Source: Sialis fuliginosa (taxonomy: Eukaryota; Arthropoda; Insecta; Megaloptera; Sialidae). Taken from it: DNA of 64,000 bases. This document shows positions 45,067-57,758 of the stretch, one piece after another (the first letter of the stretch is position 1; each line of letters begins with the position of its first letter). The translations under genes were made by a program, and so were the position numbers. The notes under the pieces are model-generated. The model was not told the DNA's origin and did no database searches. It saw nothing but the letters and a program-made list of their open reading frames with translations. Where the stretch lies: contig OY540815.1 in assembly GCA_961205875.1 (NCBI GenBank), positions 11,222,001-11,286,000 on the forward strand, written 5' to 3'.

Positions 45067-48000
45067 GTTTAAAAAAATATTTTTTAATTGGAACAACTAA
45101 AAAGTAATAATAATAATTAATAATAAAAATTAAGTATTTCAATGACATTATTACAGTATTTTGGGGAAATGATAATAATTATTAGTAAATATTTAAAAAT
45201 TACTTCACAATTATTGTTTTTCAAAATATAGATTTTGTTTTGATTAAACAATTATTGTCAACACAAATATGTAATATTAATAAATATTAGCCCTTTGTGT
45301 ACTTTTGCAAAATGTAAATATTTTAACTAGTTAAATAATTGTTTAAATGTATCTATCAATATCTAATACTAAATTTAAATTGAATTTCATATGTAGGTAG
45401 TTTTATTATATTATTTTTCTGATTATTACCCCCTTTTTGTAGATATTAGTTTAAGTTTAAACATATATTCATGTACATGAAAATCTGTTTTTTAAATTTA
45501 ATATATTAATCATATATTTCTGTAGATTTAAATGAAATGAAGTAAAAAATTCTTTGAGATAATTTATTACTTCTATATTGAACTTTAGACAGAATAAAAA
45601 CTTTCCAAGAATACTGGCATTAATAATAAAACTAATTACAGTTCAACGAGGCATTGAATGAGATCAATTTATTGAATAAAATAAATGGAATTTCTCTTAA
45701 AATTAATTATTTAAAAAAAGAATATGAAGTGAATTTATCATTTCTTTTTTACTATTCAAAATTTATCCGTAGGCATAAGCGATTGAACTAAGTGGGACAA
45801 TTTTGCTTAAAAGCGAACAATTTAAAAAAAGTCAATGATTTTTTGATAATATTTTAGATAACATTTTAGTGTCGTTTTGACTACTAATAGTGCAAGAGCT
45901 GATGACATATTTTTCTGTCCCATCTGAGCACTAGGCAGACTTACGGAAAACGTTTATTCATGTGTTTTATATAATGAGAAAAATAGTGCCAACTCCCACA
46001 CCCGGGAATAAAGGGTTTAATTCCTTAGTGAACATGTAAAGAAAAAGTGCATTTTTGCCTCATGTGAGCTGTAATAAAAGTTAGTTTATAAAAAGTTAAA
46101 ACGTGAAAGTGCAATGGGAAAAGCGTAGATTGGAGATAAGGGGCATGCAAACGCACTCAAATGTGCATTATTTTTTTTGAAAATTGCCTCATTTGAGCAT
46201 TGATGAATTTTGGAGAGATGGCAGTTTTTGATCTGTAGATGACCGGAAAACAAAGGGAGTTTTTCATAAAAATCTTTATTTTCTTTTTATTTACCGTTAT
46301 AATAATGTGTATTCATTGAGAAACTGTTACTAAAACTTGATGGCGGATATTATTTTTCAAATGTCATTTTCGGCATTTTTAATGTATACATTTATCTCAT
46401 AGACGTCAGTTAAAAATTTATAATATGCAAATATGATTTAAATTATAATTTGAATTTGCAAATTTGAGATTGTGGTTCAAAATAGACGTTTATCTCTTAA
46501 ATAATTAAATTATTGAAAAATTTTGTAATGTAATAGAAGTAATTTATTATTGATTAGTTTTATAATTCCAAACAATTGATGATCCGAATGATATGCCACT
46601 GACTTTATGGAATACATTTTTTTCGGACCACACTGGTAACAATATTAGGTAGCGTTTTATGGATCCTATATACTTCCTTGTACAAGACAGATATAGAATA
46701 ATACAAACGTATTATTTGTATACCAAGTGTCATAGACGCATACAAAGACTATTTTATGTATAATTTGCTGATATAACTAGAGCTATGATTTAATTTTGTA
46801 TAATCACTTGAAAATTTCAGATTTACGTAATGTTGACAAAGGAATATCATACAGGTAGTTTGCAGTTGCTCTATAATTATCTTTAATCTCTCTCTCTTAC
46901 TCTATTACGCACGATACCTATGCGTTAGTCTTCTCTAACGTAGGTGCATTTGACATTTCAACGTTTCCCTTTGATATTTCCGTCGGCTTTGAAAAGCCAA
47001 CAACGATCGATGTAAATCAAATTAGACCAGTCCAAGGAAAAAACTTCCTGTAAAAAACCGTACACAAATCTCTTAGAAAACATTTGTCTTATGGTTTGAT
47101 AAGAACATAAAAAATAGTAAAATTAATCTTAATCATCAAGAAAACTTTATTTTCTAGTAATAACTATAATTAAAAACAAATGATTTATTTATTGAAGTAG
47201 CATATTTCATCTATTACATTAAAAAATAACAATTCCGCAGTATGTAAAACAAATTTGTTGTTCTGAAAACTTCAATTACTCATTTTCCTTTCCTTGTTTC
47301 AAATTTTCTCAGTGGGTACATGTTTTATCGTCTCGTAAAATACGACGTTAAACGGGAATGGAGGTCTCAATATACCTTACCAACTTCAAGTACAGAAATA
47401 TACCTACGTGTATATTAAAAAGATGATGCATGCTTTATAAAAAAGTTCGTGTATAAGATAAAAGACAAAGGAAAATTTATATTTGATTTAATTTTGTAAA
47501 GTATTATAATGTACTCTACTCATATATTTTTAAATTACCTTTTTATTTTGTTAGTAATGAATATGTTCCTCTGAATGTGATTTTAATATATTTATATTGA
47601 ATAAAACATTTATTATGTAACGTGCCTTTACTTGAATGAAAAAGTGCTACTAAAGTAAGTACGTAACAATATATAGTTTACTACAATAGATAGTTCATTT
47701 GCATCATATTTAACTCACTTGCAGCAACGTTGTGCGCCTTATGAGTGCGCACCTGGATGTAAACTTTACTCTATATTATGAAGTTACGCAATTTTTAAGT
47801 AATATAACATTTTTGCACAAGCAAATGATAAATTTGTAGATAACGAAAAATATTTAACTAATGGTGTAATGTAAAATTTGCATAGACATGAAGTTAATCT
47901 ATTTACTCAAACTTTAACTCATTTGCTATAAATTTTGTAAAAAATTATTTTATCAACTCGTGATCATTATATATGTTTATCTGGGTATGTAAAATATTGG

Positions 48001-49557
48001 TAACTTTCTAAAATCATTAATGTATCTCTTACTTGATTTCACTCACGCAAAAATTAGGTACTAATCGGATTAACTTATTCTTTTCTATTAGGATAGTAAA
48101 GACCTAGGGTTAACATGAAGGGTAATTATTATCTACATTAATGCGAGAATATTTGCAAATGTAATGTGATGAACTAATTGAAATAAAATATGGCTACCCT
48201 ACTTTCCAGAATTATTTTTAACAAAAATGTAGGTAGATACAGTATAAATATGTATACAAATATAGCAATGCTTACACACCATATACACATCAATTAACTA
48301 ATTGGTCATACTGAATAGAAATAATTTTTAATTAATTATTTTATTTCTTATTACTACATACTGACATCACAATATTCCACTTCTGCCACTTTGTTTTATT
48401 AAACCTGCTTTTATATTAATAAGTTCTTAGAAATATTATTTTATAAAGTAGTTTTCTTGATAATAATTTATATGTTTTTAATCAAAAGATTCATTTTCTT
48501 CAATCCGCTTTTGTAAATATTTGATTGCTTGCTGCTATTCATTTTCTGAATTTAGGTTTCTCGACAATATGACTGAATATTGATAAACATTGGAAACATT
48601 TTCCGTTTACTTTTATTTCTTATCGAAAATTGATCAAAATTGTGAAATTTTATAAATGCTTCTATTCTAAAGGTGAATAACGAATTGTGTAATTTCAGAG
48701 AAATATCATTAAAATCTTTTCAAACCCAAATTATAAAAAATATTCAGTATCAAACATTTTCTATCGTTTTTTTAATGTGCTTCAAGTAAAGATATTTAAG
48801 TATTATAGGTACTTGAAGTATTGACAGTTCTACATGGAAGTCAGCTATTAATTAGTCTGACTTTAAATAATAATAATATAGATATAATAATATCTAAATA
48901 ATAGCTTCGAGAAAAACAGTTTTAAATTTGATAATTCATTATATTCTTTATAGGGTATCGAAATTTTTTGTATGGTTTTTCTACCATTATTTTTAAAAAT
49001 TGAGAAAAAAATATGATTTACATTTAATAATATTATAATATATCTTTAATTTAAATAAATAATGATCTACATTTTGTATTGTACTGCGAAGATCAAAGCG
49101 CTTATCGAAATGTTCAGTATTATTCCAATAGCAATTCGATCACCTTTCTCTTCGTTATTTTAAAAGTCTCGTTATCATTGTTTATTTATTGTTAGTGAAA
49201 TGTTATTCTTTAATTTAAATATCTCACAGGTCCAAAACAATTACCAAATCAATGAACGGTGCTTGCTATAAATAAACTAAAAATCGATTGAAATAATACG
49301 GGCTGGTACTGAGGTAAATGCTTTTTCAGTTTATACGAAATACCTGTAAAAGTAAACATAATATTTTTGGATTAAATTTTCATATTGGTTTAAATAATTT
49401 GTTTTTGTATGTTATCAGTGGAAATAGATGCACACAATATTGATATACCTACCAATTAAATTTTGTTTTATAGAAGGTTATTGAAAACTACACCAACATA
49501 TTTTTTAAACAACAAAAAGTTTCAATAAAGGTGTAAAAAATTTAAGGTGTATATTAT
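45067..49557. other. AT-rich noncoding stretch
   Basis: No gene or clear repeat is recognised in 4.5 kb. Slightly GC-richer patches at 45880-46260 and 46890-47010 (with CTCTCTCTCTTACTC) have no sustained frame. A TAATAGTGCAAGAGCT segment near 45885 is nearly repeated near 60464 (CAATAGTGCGAGAGCT), too short to call. Confidence 0.5.
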
Positions 49558-50356
49558 TAGGGTGTGTTAAAAAAAACTTTTTTTTTCTTCGCTCTCATTA
49601 CGAAATAAGTTAGTTTATGACCTAAAATAAATCCTTGCCGAAGGATTACCCTGTAGTTCAATTTTAAGAGGTACCGCAAGGGAAGTCCCGTTTCCCATTT
49701 AAATAACATGGGGAAATGATTCTTTAGTACTAAATTGGTATTACTGAATCATGATAATGGATTTAAATTAATTAAGGACGCATTTTTTAGAGAATAAAAT
49801 TTTTTTCTAATAATGCTAGTTGTCGGCTGGGTCACTCTTTTTCCGATAGCTCAGTAGTAGGGTTATATATTGCTATTTAAATGATATATTGACGTTAAAA
49901 TACTGATTTTTATTAAAAAATAAATATTTAAAACGCTTATAATTTTCAACTCATTGCATTTAATTTAATTTCCTACAAAATAACCATTTAACTAATTTTC
50001 ATAAAAACTATAGTTTAGACTTTATAGAGAGCCTTTTAGACGTTCATTTTAACAAATCGTAACTAAATCATTTAGAATGTTTATAACTTTTGATACGTTG
50101 AATTAAGGGTCATCACTTTGAAAACACTTTTGTAGAGAATTTTATCTTCTACAAAATGATGCCCTTAAAAAATTTTCAACAAATATCATGAATCAGTAAT
50201 ACTACCTTACTACTAAAAATGATTTCCCTATATTATTTAAATGAGAAACGAGACCCCCTTTGTGGCACTTCTTAAAATTGAATTACAGGGTAATCCTTCG
50301 GCGTGCATTTTTGTTAAGTTGTAACTTATTTCGTAAGGAGAGCGAATTTTAGGGTA
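49558..50356. mobile_element. Inverted-repeat element with arms of about 200 bp
   Basis: The left arm (49558 to about 49763) and the inverse of the right arm (about 50160 to 50356) share, in order, CTTCGCTCTC(A/C)TTACG, AAATAAGTTA, GCCGAAGGATTACCCTGTA, TTCAATTTTAAGA, TCCCATTTAAATAA-type sequence, GGGAAAT and TATTACTGA. About 400 bp of AT-rich noncoding sequence separates the arms. Outer ends are AGGGTGTGTTAAAA and (inverted) CCCTAAAATTCGC. It is a foldback-type non-autonomous DNA element or an inverted pair of one repeat. No target duplication is clear. Confidence 0.75.
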
Positions 50357-53300
50357 TATATTTACAACTTATGTAATTAAACATTTGCTGAGAATATGCA
50401 AGTACTCGTGTTAAATAATTTGAATTTTAGAATTTTACACATTGACGAATTTACAAATTCCTAGATGATGAATAAATGAATATAATAATTACATATCACA
50501 GAAATAAACTATTGATTTAAATGAAACAATAGATATACGTAGATACAACATTTGGGTAGTGTATTTAAGTACAACTGATGTTATTTACACGATACAGTTA
50601 CACAAATAACTTGTAAAACAAATATCTTGTAAAATGTATCGATCCTGATAGATACAATGAAAATTTCAATTTGCAGTTAAATTAGGTATATTTATTTGTA
50701 CAGAACTTTTTGTGGGGTTCTGTATTTTTTAAGGCAGTCAGTTAACATAATGACTTTTTCAATTTGTTAATTTTGGTATTTAAAGTAATTGAACATTTTT
50801 AAAAAATTATAATACGTGTAATACATACATATGTATATTTCATTTATTTTCCAGACAACATATTTTTATCATTCCTTTTTTGATTACTTGTGAGTTTTTT
50901 TCTAAAGAAAAAGGCAAATTTTGTATTAATCATCTCTCGATAAATTGATAAACAACTTGTAACATTTGTTTTTATTTCATATTTTTCCATGAATTTTTTA
51001 ATTTTCTGTATATTTTAATTTTATTTAAACTAGGTAAGTACCTATATATCATTTTTATGAAATGAAAACGACTTTCAGTTTATTTTGTGCTTATATTTTT
51101 TATGGGTAATAAATGTAGGTAGGTATACCAAATTACTCGTACATTAATGTGGAAACTGCTTTACTTTAACTTTAATAATTTTTGAAAATAAAATCTATTT
51201 TAAATTTACTATTATTTTAGTTCTTTAATATGATTAATTATATACGTTTATTATTTTAAAGTTTGAATATTACAAATTTTTATTTTTATTATTTGTTTTT
51301 TGAGAATTTTCGAAAAAATTAAGTTGATATATATATTTTCGAAAAATTTGATTTCTCGAGAAAAGAGAAATGCAAGTAGGTTTATAAAATATTTTTATAT
51401 TTTTTTGATAATAACATGTATTTTATAAACGATTTTAAATGTATTTATATCATACATTTAACATAAATACCAAAAAAATAATAAACAATAATTAATAATA
51501 ATTTGCATAGTACTACCATACCAAAGTTAATTTATTTTCCTAAAGTTTTAATTTTGTTATTAATTTCTAAATTGTAGTCAATTAAATATGTATAAAATCA
51601 TAAAGATTTTTAAATCCTCTATATATAATACCACTTACTTAATCTAGAAATTGTATTAAAACTTATGATTGAGTTAAGTTAATTGATTGAATCAAACGTA
51701 AAACTCTTGCAAAGAGGCACAAAACTTTACTGAAAGATTTTGTTTGGTAACTTCACGTTCTGTCTTCATGACTATTTTGTAACTCGAATGTCCCAGAAAA
51801 ATCCTACAGGAATTAAGGCTGCAATCTGGAAATTCTCTTGAAAACTTTTTACTCTTCTTTCAATTTCATATACATATATTATTTAGTTCCTTTTGTCCAA
51901 TTTTGTAGTTTATTCGATTTTTGAAATACTTATCAAGTACGTATCGGAAATTAGCTAGCACTAAAAATCATAACATAAAAATATAAGCTATTTAGAAATC
52001 AAAGCAAAGTGTTAGAATAATGTCGATTTCATGATGTAATATTATTAATATAATTAAACGTTTTGATCTAGAAAACTGAAATACAATGTTGGTAACTTAA
52101 AAAGGAATCCAGAAAAAGAAAGGTATGTGGATAAAAATCCTAGCAAGCTAATTTTTGGTATAATTTATAATCTAATCTAAATTAAATGCTCTTTACGTTC
52201 ATACTTATAAAACTACAAAATATTAACGGTTTGGAGGTAACAAAAAAACACAATTTTTTTTTGACAATCAGTTATGACAATATGACAAAAAAAATTCAAT
52301 TAATAATAAAATATTTATACTTGCTTTGAATAAAATATATTTGAAAAAATAAATCAAATTTTCATGTGTTTAAAATAAAAAAATAATTTTTCATAGTTGT
52401 TTTTCTATCAGGCTAAATAAATATAACTTCTAAAGCATGTTCATAAGTACAAACATCCACTTTTTTATCCAGAAAAATGTTAAAATGACTGGACATGTAG
52501 GTATGAATATAAAAAAGAGAACGATAGTGTAGTGTTGTATAAAAACACAATTTATTTCATAAATATTTCATGAAATGCCAACGGTCATTGACAAAATCAC
52601 TGTGATTCGAATGACATATAGTTATATGAAGCATCATGTGAGCCCATACAGGAAACTTTCGATCATTTTTTTACTATACATATATATTATACATTATAAC
52701 ATATGACCCAGGATTATTTTAAATGCAAGGCTTATTTATACACTTATTAAATTAATTTTAGTATTTTTAAAATACAAAACTAATTTAGATTAAATGAAAA
52801 AAAAACATGATATTTGAGAACGATTCTTCAAAAAAACAATTCTATTTTTTGTTAATAGAACGTTAAATGGATAATTACCTACGTTGAATTGAATCATTTG
52901 ACAATAGTAATTGAAATGGTGAGTGATTATACCAAATTAAAAAAATGAACGGTTAAAAGTAGCGTTGGCTTATTTTATCCCGTTAATCAATAACTGGAAA
53001 TTATTTCGTAATTACCAGATATTAAATTTAAAAACTATTTTTTCTTATTTTTTAACTCTCACTACATATACGTCATTTTAAAGTCAAATTTCAATAGAGG
53101 CCATGTTTAGTACTTCTATAATATAACAATATTTTTACACTTTTATCTATGTTCTGTTACTTGGAACATAGCTCTTTTATAACCAATCTCCCCTATACAT
53201 GAACTAATTTAAAATAGGAACTTACTTAAAATTTAAATAATGAACTCACTAATTTAATTTTATATTATAAATAAAATTATATATTGCTAACGTAAAAATA

Positions 53301-54290
53301 ACGTGTTTTATATCTACAAAGGCAAGTAAACTATTTTATTATAATTTTAAAAACTAATTTCAGTACCATTAACATTATAAATTATACATTATTATATTTT
53401 AGGAAAACATTTATCTCTTAAATATCACACATAATTATTCAATAAAAATTTATTTTAATAGATTGTTATGAGATAAAAAAGTACTTTAGTGAAATGTGAG
53501 CATTAAGAAAATATTTTCTTATCAGAGAAAAAATCATGAATATAAAAATTCAAATTAAATATTATGATATTGTTAATTTACATCTTCAAGTACTAAACAT
53601 CATTACAAATAATAAAGTTTAATTTAAGCTACTCTTAACATACGTTATCATAATTAAAAATAAAAAGATAAATTTTTATTGCATGATTTAAATTATGTAG
53701 ATATCAAAAATTATATACAATTCATGACAGAAACAAATTCTTACCAAATTAGAAATAGTGAGCAATTTCCGTTTTTTATAAATAACTCTAGTAATAGTAT
53801 TATTCAACCCTATTTATAAGAATAATATGAACTTAAAAGTATAATAAAACATTTTCAAGGTATTTTATTACTTCAGAAACAGCTATGACTTTTTCATCCG
53901 AACATTTGAGAGCTCTTCTTTAGAAATGATAGAAACATGAATCAAAGTCCATATGAAAAGATGAACTGTAGGTAATAGATTTTATATAGATCTTGAACCT
54001 TAAGTATTTTTTTCTTTATACATATATGTAGTACATATATATAAATTATAGATATTAAATTATGTTTTTCGTGTTCAATGTAAGTATGTATGTACATATT
54101 TTAAAATTATAAATATATTTTTTGAATAAATTATGTAAAACTATAACCGTATATCTCCCATAAAACCAAAAATTCATGTAATATAGGGTAAAAAAAACTT
54201 GCTGCAATAAGACGGAATTACGTTCTTTAACGTAAAAATAAAAAATGAATTGCGCTCCATTGTTGTAAGGAAGGGGGCGAAATAAATTAC
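50357..54290. other. AT-rich noncoding stretch
   Basis: Nearly 4 kb of AT-rich sequence with homopolymer runs and no recognised gene, repeat boundary or RNA. An 80-codon minus frame at 54055-54297 is overlapped by the candidate exon region that follows and is not supported. Confidence 0.5.
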
Positions 54291-54409
54291 CTGGCACATA
54301 ATCATAAACGGAATGTTGGCCGGATTGTGCGGGGTGGGCACGCGCACCCCCGCTGGCTCAGAAACGTAATTAACCCATTTATTCCGGTTTAGCGGTTTTC
54401 TCAGCCTGG
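54291..54409 (-). CDS. Candidate exon or conserved regulatory island
   Basis: On the minus strand a GC-rich segment is bounded by an acceptor-like CGATTCTCGCAG (ends at 54410) and a donor-like GCCAG|GTAATT (exon end 54291). It is open throughout in one frame: RLRKPLNRNKWVNYVSEPAG then VRVPTPHNPANIPFMIMCQ. The frame remains open some distance on both sides. The composition is protein-like against an AT-rich background. I do not recognise the protein. The plus strand also carries ATTTGCATATCATTA (a POU octamer), CGTAATTAACCC and CATTTATTCC, homeodomain-like cores, so a deeply conserved enhancer is an equal alternative. Confidence 0.3.
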
Positions 54410-54639
54410 CTGCGAGAATCGAATTTGCATATCATTACGTGAAAGTGTGTGTGTATATGTGTGGTATATGTGGATGTGTGTGACATAATTACTTTACTGA
54501 TGGATTGTTCTGTGTAGTTTTCATGCAACAGAATTTATCTATAGTTAAAATATATTACTGGGGATACATTTATTGTGGTTGAAGTGAAAAGTCAGAACAC
54601 TTCAATCCTGAAAGTGATACTAAAATTAAATGTTGTAAT
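54410..54639. repeat. GT-rich microsatellite and flank
   Basis: An interrupted (GT)n tract (GTGTGTGTGTATATGTGTGG) lies at 54446-54483 next to the GC-rich island. The rest is AT-rich and noncoding. Confidence 0.7.
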
Positions 54640-54979
54640 GCTCGATATTATAAAGAATTTACTAGAGTGCAAATGCAAATTAGCTTCCAGCTAACGCTAT
54701 CTACTAAGTATTAAATATAAGTGACAATACACTCACAGACGTAGCGAATAAAATCGTTCATATCATAACCTTGTCGCATGCGAGATAAGTACAATCAGCG
54801 ACATAAAATAAGTGCTGCCAAGTGTACCTCATAAAATGCATAGCATTTACATTATTATACATTTATTATCACTGCTTTAAAATATCGAGCAATTTCATAA
54901 CAATTTGAAACCTAGCAGATAGCGTTAGCTGGAAGCTAATTTGCATTTGCACTCAAGCAAAATATTTATAATACCGAGC
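54640..54979 (-). mobile_element. Short inverted-repeat element (MITE-like), copy 2
   Basis: The ends are long inverted repeats of about 70 bp: GCTCGATATTATAAAGAATT and TTGCATTTGCACTCAAGCAA lie in the outer part, with GCTTCCAGCTAACGCTATCT mirrored as AGATAGCGTTAGCTGGAAGC. It is 340 bp with no coding capacity. In reverse complement it matches 2757-3066 across its whole length. The better-preserved terminal repeats make this the reference copy. Confidence 0.8.
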
Positions 54980-55107
54980 ATAAGTTGGCCAAATAATGAT
55001 ACCATTCTCGGAAATTTAAGTACATTGATATGTATTTTAAAGTTTTAAGATAGATTTTGACACTGTATAATAAATTATTTTTTTTATATTATTTTACATT
55101 TAAAAGA
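54980..55107. other. Short AT-rich spacer
   Basis: Nothing recognisable. Confidence 0.5.
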
Positions 55108-55770
55108 AGTGATCAAATAAATCTGATACACACATACATATTTTATTTGGAACTCCCATTGATTTTAAAAACTAATATATAAATAACGTTGCAATTTTGG
55201 CATTTTGAAAGAAAATTGTTTTTACTTCCATGTTCTGAAAGAAATGGAAGTATTGTAATACCATCGAAAAATCGTGTCCGAGATAATGACAGATTTTGAT
55301 TCAAAACTTAAAGAAAAGTCAATTTCCGCATGGCGGTTGTGCGTGTGTCTGTGTGTATGTGTGTCTGTGTGTATGTGTTTCTGTGCGGATGTTGAATTAT
55401 CTTTCGTTCACGATAACTACTGTAAAAATGCATCGATCTGAATTATTTTTAGGAAAAATGTTTGTCTCAGAGAGTACTCCAAACCTATTGATTTTGGTGC
55501 TAATCGAATTAGAGGTTTTGGAAATATTCGAAAATTTGTAAGTTTTTTCGTCTAAAAAGTGAACATGCGAATATTATCTCACTAATTTTGATAAGATTTG
55601 GTACATTTGAGGTTCAATTGAATCTAAGGGACATTTGGAAGTCATGTATGGTTCTCCATACGGATATTTTAAATATATCATATTGAAAAGAAGGGAGAGA
55701 TTTAATCTGATACATACATACCTATATTTTATTTGTTACTCTCATTGAATTTAAATACTAATTTATAAAT
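55108..55770 (+). repeat. Repeat unit (type C) between direct repeats
   Basis: About 80-100 bp at 55108-55188 recurs directly at 55690-55770: AATCTGATACACACATACAT against AATCTGATACATACATACCT, then TATTTTATTTG, CTC(C/T)CATTGA, TTTAAAAACTAAT/TTTAAATACTAAT and TATAAATAAC. Between them lies GAAATGGAAGTATTGTAATA, AAATCGTGTCCGAGATAATG, GATTTTGATTC, a GTGTGTCTGTGTGTATGTGT tract and CACGATAACTACTGTAAAAA. The order (identity block, GTCTGTG tract, CGATAACT) parallels R1 and B, so it looks like a third member of this class of insect repeats. An 81-codon frame across the GT tract is not a gene. Confidence 0.6.
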
Positions 55771-57758
55771 AACATAATTATCTACCTACATGAAATACAG
55801 GTAAGTAATACGCTCACGTATTTAATTAAATATTTTAATACTGTATGTTAAAATATTTGAAAATGGTATTGAATAAATGCTATTTCATTAAAACATGAGT
55901 TTAATGTCATGCGATTATACAATGTACACATTATACATAAAATAGGTACACAAAGACTACAAATTCAATTTGACATTTAAATATGTATTTTTACTAATAA
56001 TATTTAGCGAAAATGTTTTTGGTTTTCTTAAAAGATCTTTACTATAGTCTGTTTCATTTAAGATTGCAGTGGTTGGCGGGGATTAGACGGTACAATTCAC
56101 ACAGGCACTATTCTATTTTTTCTAAATATGTATATGATAACTTTTAATGAAATTTGAAAAAAATAAAACTCACATTTGTATTATGGATATTAGTTTTCTA
56201 ATATCCTAATGTCGATAATATAATACACATTTTTAGAATATTAATCTAGCAATTTTAATTTAATTGCATTTGTTTCCATGGCAACATGATATATTGTGTC
56301 AGTCAAAAATTGTGTTATTGCGAATCTGCCTGGCCATTTTGCCCAATCAGGAGCGCAATTTTAAATGAAACAGCTGCTTTCGAAAACAAAATGCTTTCGA
56401 TTTTTAATTTTCCGCTCATAGAAAAAGGAAGTTATTGGCATTAGCACGAAATTTTTGAAGCACAATTACATCTTTTCTGTTGGTACTAGGGGGTTACCTT
56501 AGAAGCACGAATGCAATGAAATATATCACACTTAGAAGTTTATAGATTTTTTAAATATAAATAAACAATAATCTATGAAATCATTTTCACTATAGGTATC
56601 GCTCAGGTCTCGGTCCAATCACACTCCGATACAGTATTACTATACTGAATTTTTGACTGGAGCGAACCGGCCTGAGACTGGCTCGATAGTTTGGATCGAC
56701 TCTATATCTGCGGAATTATCAAAAAATAAAACGGCAATAGAAAGCCTATAAAGTCCCATTTATAATAAAGTCAGTTTTAACCGTCCAACCTTTAAATATA
56801 AAAGCATAAAAAAATTATGTATTTTATACATATAGCCGACCAAATTAATTATTATTAATGCATATTTTCTAAAATAAAAATGTAACAATAAGTAATATGA
56901 TGCGACACAGTTGCTACTGGGTCCCTACACCACAACCCGTTTTTGGTTATTTTTAGAATAGAGTAGCTCTATGGAAATAGGCGCAGTTTTTTAAATTAAA
57001 TTTGTAATAATCTAACTTAGATCTGAATAACAAAGTTGCATATTACACTGTATAAGCAATAGTGTATAATATTTGTTAGCAAATAACTATTTGAATTATT
57101 CTAAAGAGCGATAAGTTTCAAAACTGGTCATACCAGCTCTTTATTTATTATTCATTATACCGTACTATAATTTTAAATGTGAGAAAGAAGTTTATAAAAC
57201 AAGAAATACAATCTTATAAATCGAATAATCGAAACAATAAAATATCATACAAAAAATATTGGTCTAAAGAAGAAGATAAATAAATATTTACCAAACAAGA
57301 AACACATTTCAACAAGTTGCAATATGAACGTCGAATGCGGTACAAACTGTTCAGAAATGCAAGATTACTGCAATAAATATAACCGCTTGTTGATTCTGCT
57401 GTGTTAGAGCCGTATATATATAAGGTGATTATGTAGATCGTGAACTGGATTAGTTCGAGTAAGTAGGTGTTAAGAACCTCTGTAATTAATTCACTACTTC
57501 ACTTAAACGAATTTTGTACACGCGCCTGTAATTATTAATACAGATATTCGTTACTTAAATAGATATTTATACAGTGGGTTGCGTATAATGAATGTTACAC
57601 AGATTTTAAGTTTGCTGAAGAAAATTCATAATGTAAGTACTGTACGTGTTTGTAGGGGAGATTGAGGAAATGGTGCGCACTTAAGCAAAATTCATTCTTG
57701 TGGTAAACATTTTATATTTATTTTTGAACGTAGACATTCTCGGTTGTTCAATTGTATC
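55771..57758. other. Noncoding stretch with GC-richer patches
   Basis: GC-richer patches at 56290-56400 and 56590-56710 (CTCAGGTCTCGGTCC and GGCCTGAGACTGGCTC, loosely inverted around 56640) have no sustained frame. At 56436-56452 a motif nearly repeats one at 36220. The remainder is AT-rich. No gene is recognised. Confidence 0.45.

Noticed and set aside
55296-55541. 81-codon frame across the GT-rich tract
   Set aside because: It begins in the type C repeat and reads through (GTGTCT)n as Cys/Val repeats; no sign of a gene.
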